Shown here one piece after another: positions 60,479 through 64,000 of a DNA stretch of 64,000 nt. Within the stretch, counting starts at the first letter, position 1. Each line of letters opens with the position of its first letter. The notes under the pieces are model-generated. The model searched no databases. It was not told the origin of the DNA and was given only the letters and a program-made list of their open reading frames with translations. The translations under genes were made by a program, and so were the position numbers. The stretch covers positions 32,862,894-32,926,893 of the forward strand of contig OZ007575.1 of NCBI GenBank assembly GCA_963931925.1, read 5' to 3'. The DNA comes from Onchidella celtica (lineage: Eukaryota; Mollusca; Gastropoda; Systellommatophora; Onchidiidae).

Positions 60479-60829
60479 TTCTCTAGGTCTATCTGACTGC
60501 CGGCAGAGAGAAGAAAGCGCGCAAAAAATTAACGTGTGAGGACGCTGTGGACACTGGCTACCCGCTACGCTAATGTACGTAATTTGTGATGAAGCGGAAG
60601 TGCTGACGCTGTGGACCCCGGACCTTACAAGGTATTGATGAATTTTTTTTGACACTGATGAGACTTAGATTAGGACTCCCCATTTTTGACCTTGCCTGGA
60701 GATTTCAGATCTCTGTATCAACCTGCTCAGCTGTTATAAGCAAGTGGATAGATCATCTGTTTGTCCATCTCTCTTGTCTTATTTGTTGGCCATCAAAGAA
60801 CCAAATACAAAACACACTATAGAGTAATG

Positions 60830-61168
60830 ATTTCATTTCCTTTGTACCAATGATTCTTTGTTCCTTCTTTCCAGAATAAACGACGATCATTGTGATCATC
60901 CGCTACAAATAGACTGAGTCTTATTTATGATCGTCGTTTATTCCTTAATCGTAGAGTAAATGCTGTGAGATCTCCTAATCCCAAACTTCTGGAAAGGGTT
61001 TTTTTAATGCAAAAAGCGTACATCGGCGAGCCTATCGCTGCACCCCTTCATCTGAATTAATATTTAGAGCAGAAACCCTTTCCAGAAGTTTGGGATTAGG
61101 AGATCTCACAGCATTAGCTCGACGATTTTCCTCGATGCCTGTGGCAGGAACGGCGTTATCCTCAACAC
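60830..61168. other. unexplained hairpin-rich insert in the THAP transposase frame
   Basis: The transposase frame breaks after NQIQNT (about 60828) and resumes with PSDFLQFFPNTRV (about 61170), so about 340 bases look inserted. Inside are two inverted-repeat pairs: AATAAACGACGATCAT with ATGATCGTCGTTTATT (about 60875-60942), and a 40-bp arm CTGTGAGATCTCCTAATCCC... (60963-61001) with its inverse (61075-61112). The class is unknown. Confidence 0.5.
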
Positions 61169-61269
61169 CCCACCCAAATTTGCCATCTGACTTTTTACAG
61201 TTTTTCCCAAATACTAGAGTTGTAATAGACTGTACAGAGTTGTTTACTGAAACACCAAATTCTTTACAA

Positions 61270-62150
61270 AACTGTAGTTTTGACACAAGGCTTGAGAAAC
61301 CCCAACCCAATCATGCTGAATGGCTCTCCTCTGGAGCAAGTGGGAAAATTCTGCTACCTAGGCTCAACCATCAGTGGTAGCACAGACATAACAACTGAAA
61401 TAAATGCCAGAATAGGAAAGGCGGCCACAGCTTTTGGCAAACTCTCAAAAAGGGTGTGGAACAATAGCAAGCTGACCATCAAAACAAAGGTACTCGTGTA
61501 CCAAACTTGCGTCCTAAGCACCCTGCTGTATGGCTCAGAGACATGGACCACCTACTCCAAACATGAAAGATCCCTCAACTCCTTCCACCTGCGCTGCCTA
61601 CGCAAAATTCTCAAGATCAAGTGGCAAGACAGGATCTCAAATATCGAAGTTCTGAGCCGAGCCAACATTCCATCAACTCAGGCTCTCCTAGGCAAAAAAA
61701 GACTGCGGTGGCTTGGACATCTCCACCGTATGGAAAATGATCGCATCCCCAGACAAATTCTCTACGGGGAACTTGCTACTGGCAACCGACCCAGAGGTAG
61801 GCCACATCTGCGATTCAAAGACACTTGCAAGGTCACGATGAAAGCATTCAACATCGACCCCAATGAATGGGAGAACCTTGCAAATGATCGAAGCAGATGG
61901 AGACAAAAATTGCGCAGTGGCACGCTCGCAATAGACTTCAAGGTAAAAGAAACATACCTGACAAAACGACAGAGGCGGAATGAAAACACTCGCCAAAGTG
62001 AACCCAAAAGACTGACCTGCAATCACTGCCATCGCACTCTCGGGTCAAACATTGGTAGAATAAGCCACGAGAGAAGCTGTCAGTCAAAGTGAAAGTGAAT
62101 ATTCTAGCTGCTAAGACCGTCTGTAAAGACGCTAAAGGCCATATATATAT
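61270..62150 (+). mobile_element. 5'-truncated LINE, same family as 44120-47568
   Basis: Target duplication AAATTCTTTACAA (61257-61269 and 62151-62163). Contains only the reverse transcriptase C-terminal part (TVVLTQGLRNPN, LYGSETWT, RPRGRPHLRFKD) and the final CNHCHRTLGSN zinc-finger-like end, with stop near 62090-62092. Its frame is intact where the copy at 44120-47568 has a surplus base. Ends in a short (AT)n run. It splits the DDE domain of the THAP transposase. Confidence 0.92.
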
Positions 62151-62658
62151 AAATTCTTTACAACAAAAGTCACTGATGTATAGTCACTATAAATCACACA
62201 TGACTTGGAAAGCTTTAATTGGTATAACGCCAAATGGAGTGGTATCTTTTGTGTCTGATCTTTGGGCAGGCTCAATAAGTGATAAGCAAATTGTGATCAA
62301 ATCTGGTTTGCTAGATTTGTGTGAAGCAGGTGATGCCATCATGGCTGACAAAGGTTTCCAAATTTCTGATCTTACCACCCCACGACAAGTTGATCTTATT
62401 GTACCCCCCCCCCCCCCCCCCCCCGGAAAAAAAACAAAAAAACAAATAGATGCAAAAGAAACACTGCTAACTCGGAGGATAGCTAATTCACGCATTCATG
62501 TTGAAAGGCACATGGCTCGAGTAAAGAACTTCAATATCTTATTTCATTTAAAGGGAACCATGAAATACAATGCGTCCAAAATATGGAAGATCTGTAATTA
62601 TCTAACCACCTTACAACCCCCACTTCATCCTCATGATGAACCTGAGACACAGCAGTAA

Positions 62659-63295
62659 GGTTCAAACTTTGTTTTTGGTCTGTGTACTTCAAATCTTGTG
62701 GATGTAATTTCTTTGATACAGAATATATTGGTTCAAGACCACTAGTCATATTGTTAGAAAGATAGTATTGATGGTTTGTCTAGCATTTTAGAAAACAAGA
62801 TAATAGATTAAGATATCAATTTCAGAGATTTGACATTATATATATATTACAATATTGCCAGTGTCCCTGTATGAGATCACCTTTGGGTAATCTATGCTGA
62901 TATTGACAGAAATAGTACATTGTTGTTTGTCAAATAAGTTAAGCTTTGTAATGTACAGCTCAAGCCTGGAAACATTCATATGTTGGGTAGGCCTAAACTT
63001 CTAAAGAAATCTTTTCCCCTACTGTCAAATCATGACCGTCAAACATTTTAGACAAGATTTCAAGTTAGGAGATGTGACATTATGTTACAACATTGCCGAT
63101 GTCCCTATTGAGAACAACATTGGATAATTCATGCTGATATTAACAGAAATAAAGTACATTGTTGTTTTTCAAATACAGTTACAAGATTTGTAATGTACAG
63201 CTCAAGCCTGCAAATTTTATGAAATCAGCCTGATGTAGTAGGAGGTCTGACAGTTGCAAGGGCATAATATAACCAGGTAAAGCATTTGTGTACAC
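62659..63295. other. spacer between convergent transposase and YqaJ genes, tandem duplication
   Basis: Two diverged copies of a unit of about 230 bp (about 62830-62975 and 63065-63215), sharing GACATTAT, ATTGCC...GTCCCT, GCTGATATT, AGTACATTGTTGTTT and TAATGTACAGCTCAAGCCTG in order. No gene. Confidence 0.7.
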
Positions 63296-64000
63296 TTACA
63301 AGGATAGACCTCTCTTCACCCTTTGAGTAAACATTTCTGGTACTACAAAACTCTGGTAAAAGTTAACAAGCTTTTCCTTCAGTTCACCCCAACGTTTCTC
63401 ATCAAAAACAATCCTTTCAACAGAAATACCTTTCATTGTCCACACGACAAAATCACACCACTGCTTCCACATACAGCCATCTGTCCCAACACCTGGTAAT
63501 AATAATCATGATTCCTTTTCAAAAATACTTTTCCATCCTCTAATCGGCAACAGAAATCAGTCTGCTTGGCCGCATCCTCTGGGGTCAAATTTCTGTATTT
63601 AGAGGGACACTTTATTTCCAGCAATCCTTGGCTTGGTACACAATGAGGACAATGAACAACACCGTCAGGACTTGCAGCTAAATATGATTCACACTCACTG
63701 ATAACAAGCCCTGATAAAGTAACTTTAATATGAGGATGAAGCATTTTCATCGAGTTTACATACTTCCTGCGTGCTGCTGCTTCATGAGTCTTTCCCCGCT
63801 TTGTATGTACATTGTCAAAGCTGACAGTGCTGTACCCACAAACCTCCCGCAAAATGGCATCAGGCAAAGTGCTTTCCTTTTTTTTGGCAATGCGGCCAAA
63901 GGCAGAACTCGTGAGGCGATGTTTATGAGCCTCATACCATAACTCATTGGTACATTGACCCCTTGTTAACTTTTCAGTTAACCATCTCTCCTCTGCTGTC
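63296..64000 (-). pseudogene. YqaJ-type nuclease of the ISL2EU element, partial, one frameshift
   Basis: Open from the right window edge on the - strand; the N-terminus is outside. Reads WYEAHKHRLTSSAFGRI, then KRGKTHEAAARRKY, SPDG in YLAASPDGVVH, the catalytic-type LLEIKCPSK and YYYQVLGQMAVCG. This is the lambda-exonuclease/YqaJ fold (ExK motif visible as EIK). A one-base shift near 63455 then breaks the frame; the continuation WCDFVVWTMKG...ERIVFDEKRW runs to the stop at 63296-63298. Partner of the THAP transposase in this transposon group. Confidence 0.83.

Larger units (their letters stand above)
53561..60624. mobile_element. PIF/Harbinger transposon inserted in the THAP transposase
   Basis: Target duplication TTA (53558-53560 and 60625-60627), typical of PIF/Harbinger. 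Terminal repeats GAGCCGGGGTCCACA and, inverted, GGTCCGGGGTCCACA. A second GTCCACAGCGT lies inside each end. Encodes a HARBI1-like transposase on - and a MADF-BESS protein on +, the usual two-gene set. Removing the nested piggyBac gives about 3.6 kb. Confidence 0.9.
50934..62658 (+). pseudogene. THAP-domain DDE transposase, interrupted
   Basis: Exon 1 50934-51091 and exon 2 51853-51956 encode a THAP zinc finger (CYAC...LHRIP...VCSEHF...DVPSLF) that binds transposon ends. Exon 3 starts at 53150 and holds coiled, acidic sequence, then runs into the Harbinger insertion at 53560. It resumes in frame at 60628 with the helical block DEFFLTLMRLRLGL...WRFQIS...WPSKNQ, then the first catalytic D in VVIDCTELF (about 61225). 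The LINE follows, then the rest of the DDE domain from 62164: TWKALIGITPNGVVSFVSDLWAGS, the second D in MADKGF and the E in HVERHMARVKNF, ending at 62658. A C tract (62404-62424) adds a proline run but keeps the frame. Three insertions make this copy inactive. Confidence 0.88.
50934..64000. mobile_element. ISL2EU/IS4EU-type DNA transposon, right end outside window, with nested insertions
   Basis: Encodes a THAP-domain DDE transposase on + and a YqaJ-type nuclease on - in convergent orientation. This pair is the known hallmark of the ISL2EU (IS4EU) group. Interrupted by Harbinger (53561-60624), an unexplained insert (about 60830-61168) and a LINE (61270-62150). Without these it would span about 5 kb within the window. 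Outer boundaries are approximate; the left end given is the first codon. Confidence 0.8.

Noticed and set aside
60830..61168. Treating the hairpin insert as a normal intron
   Set aside because: The only nearby GTAATG donor lies beyond an in-frame TAG, and no acceptor fits the resumed reading frame.

Overview
This is a eukaryotic genomic window, very likely from a marine invertebrate and probably a mollusc. That assignment is an inference from large transposon-filled introns, the style of the host genes and the mix of mobile elements; no species-diagnostic gene is present. Two ordinary host genes can be read exon by exon. FLAD1 (FAD synthase) lies on the + strand, with its last nine coding exons between 4806 and 29849. 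A DIABLO/SMAC-like gene lies on the - strand, with five exons between 50296 and 37973. The two genes converge tail to tail. Nearly everything else recognisable is a mobile element sitting in their introns or in flanking DNA.

Layout. 1-3407: 3' part of a Ty3/Gypsy retrotransposon whose integrase precedes reverse transcriptase and RNase H (gmr1-like order), plus its 3' LTR. 4806-29849: FLAD1 exons. Their introns carry three related TTAA-flanked piggyBac-type non-autonomous elements (7744-11391, 13248-14213, 27693-28787); the first holds a LINE (8103-10617) that itself holds a tRNA-derived SINE (8958-9417). Other introns hold a tRNA-Asp-like repeat array, a TIR element full of ATGAACCA motifs (17073-18238), a small deleted piggyBac (18312-18944), a hAT-type MITE (21045-22521) and a pogo/Tigger-type MITE (24582-25991). 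30327-34683: a nearly intact hAT transposon on the - strand. 34846-37543: two more pogo-type MITEs. 37973-50296: the DIABLO-like gene; its first intron holds a solo LTR (42099-43262) and an internally deleted piggyBac element (43481-49180) that was entered by a full-length LINE (44120-47568).

50934-64000 is the most striking part. An ISL2EU/IS4EU-type DNA transposon (THAP + DDE transposase on +, YqaJ nuclease on -, running off the right edge) was entered by a PIF/Harbinger element (53561-60624, TTA target duplication). Harbinger was entered by a piggyBac element (56036-59486, TTAA), and piggyBac by a pogo-type MITE (56721-57542, TA). Removing each layer with one target copy restores the reading frame of the layer below. 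The ISL2EU transposase also took a separate LINE insertion (61270-62150, 13-bp target duplication) and an unexplained hairpin-rich insert.

Inside Harbinger the two genes are interlocked on opposite strands: each has an exon inside the other's intron. The transposase frame is open, while the MADF-BESS partner carries frameshifts and the piggyBac insertion. No rRNA, functional tRNA or CRISPR array was seen. All family assignments come from reading motifs; no database search was run.
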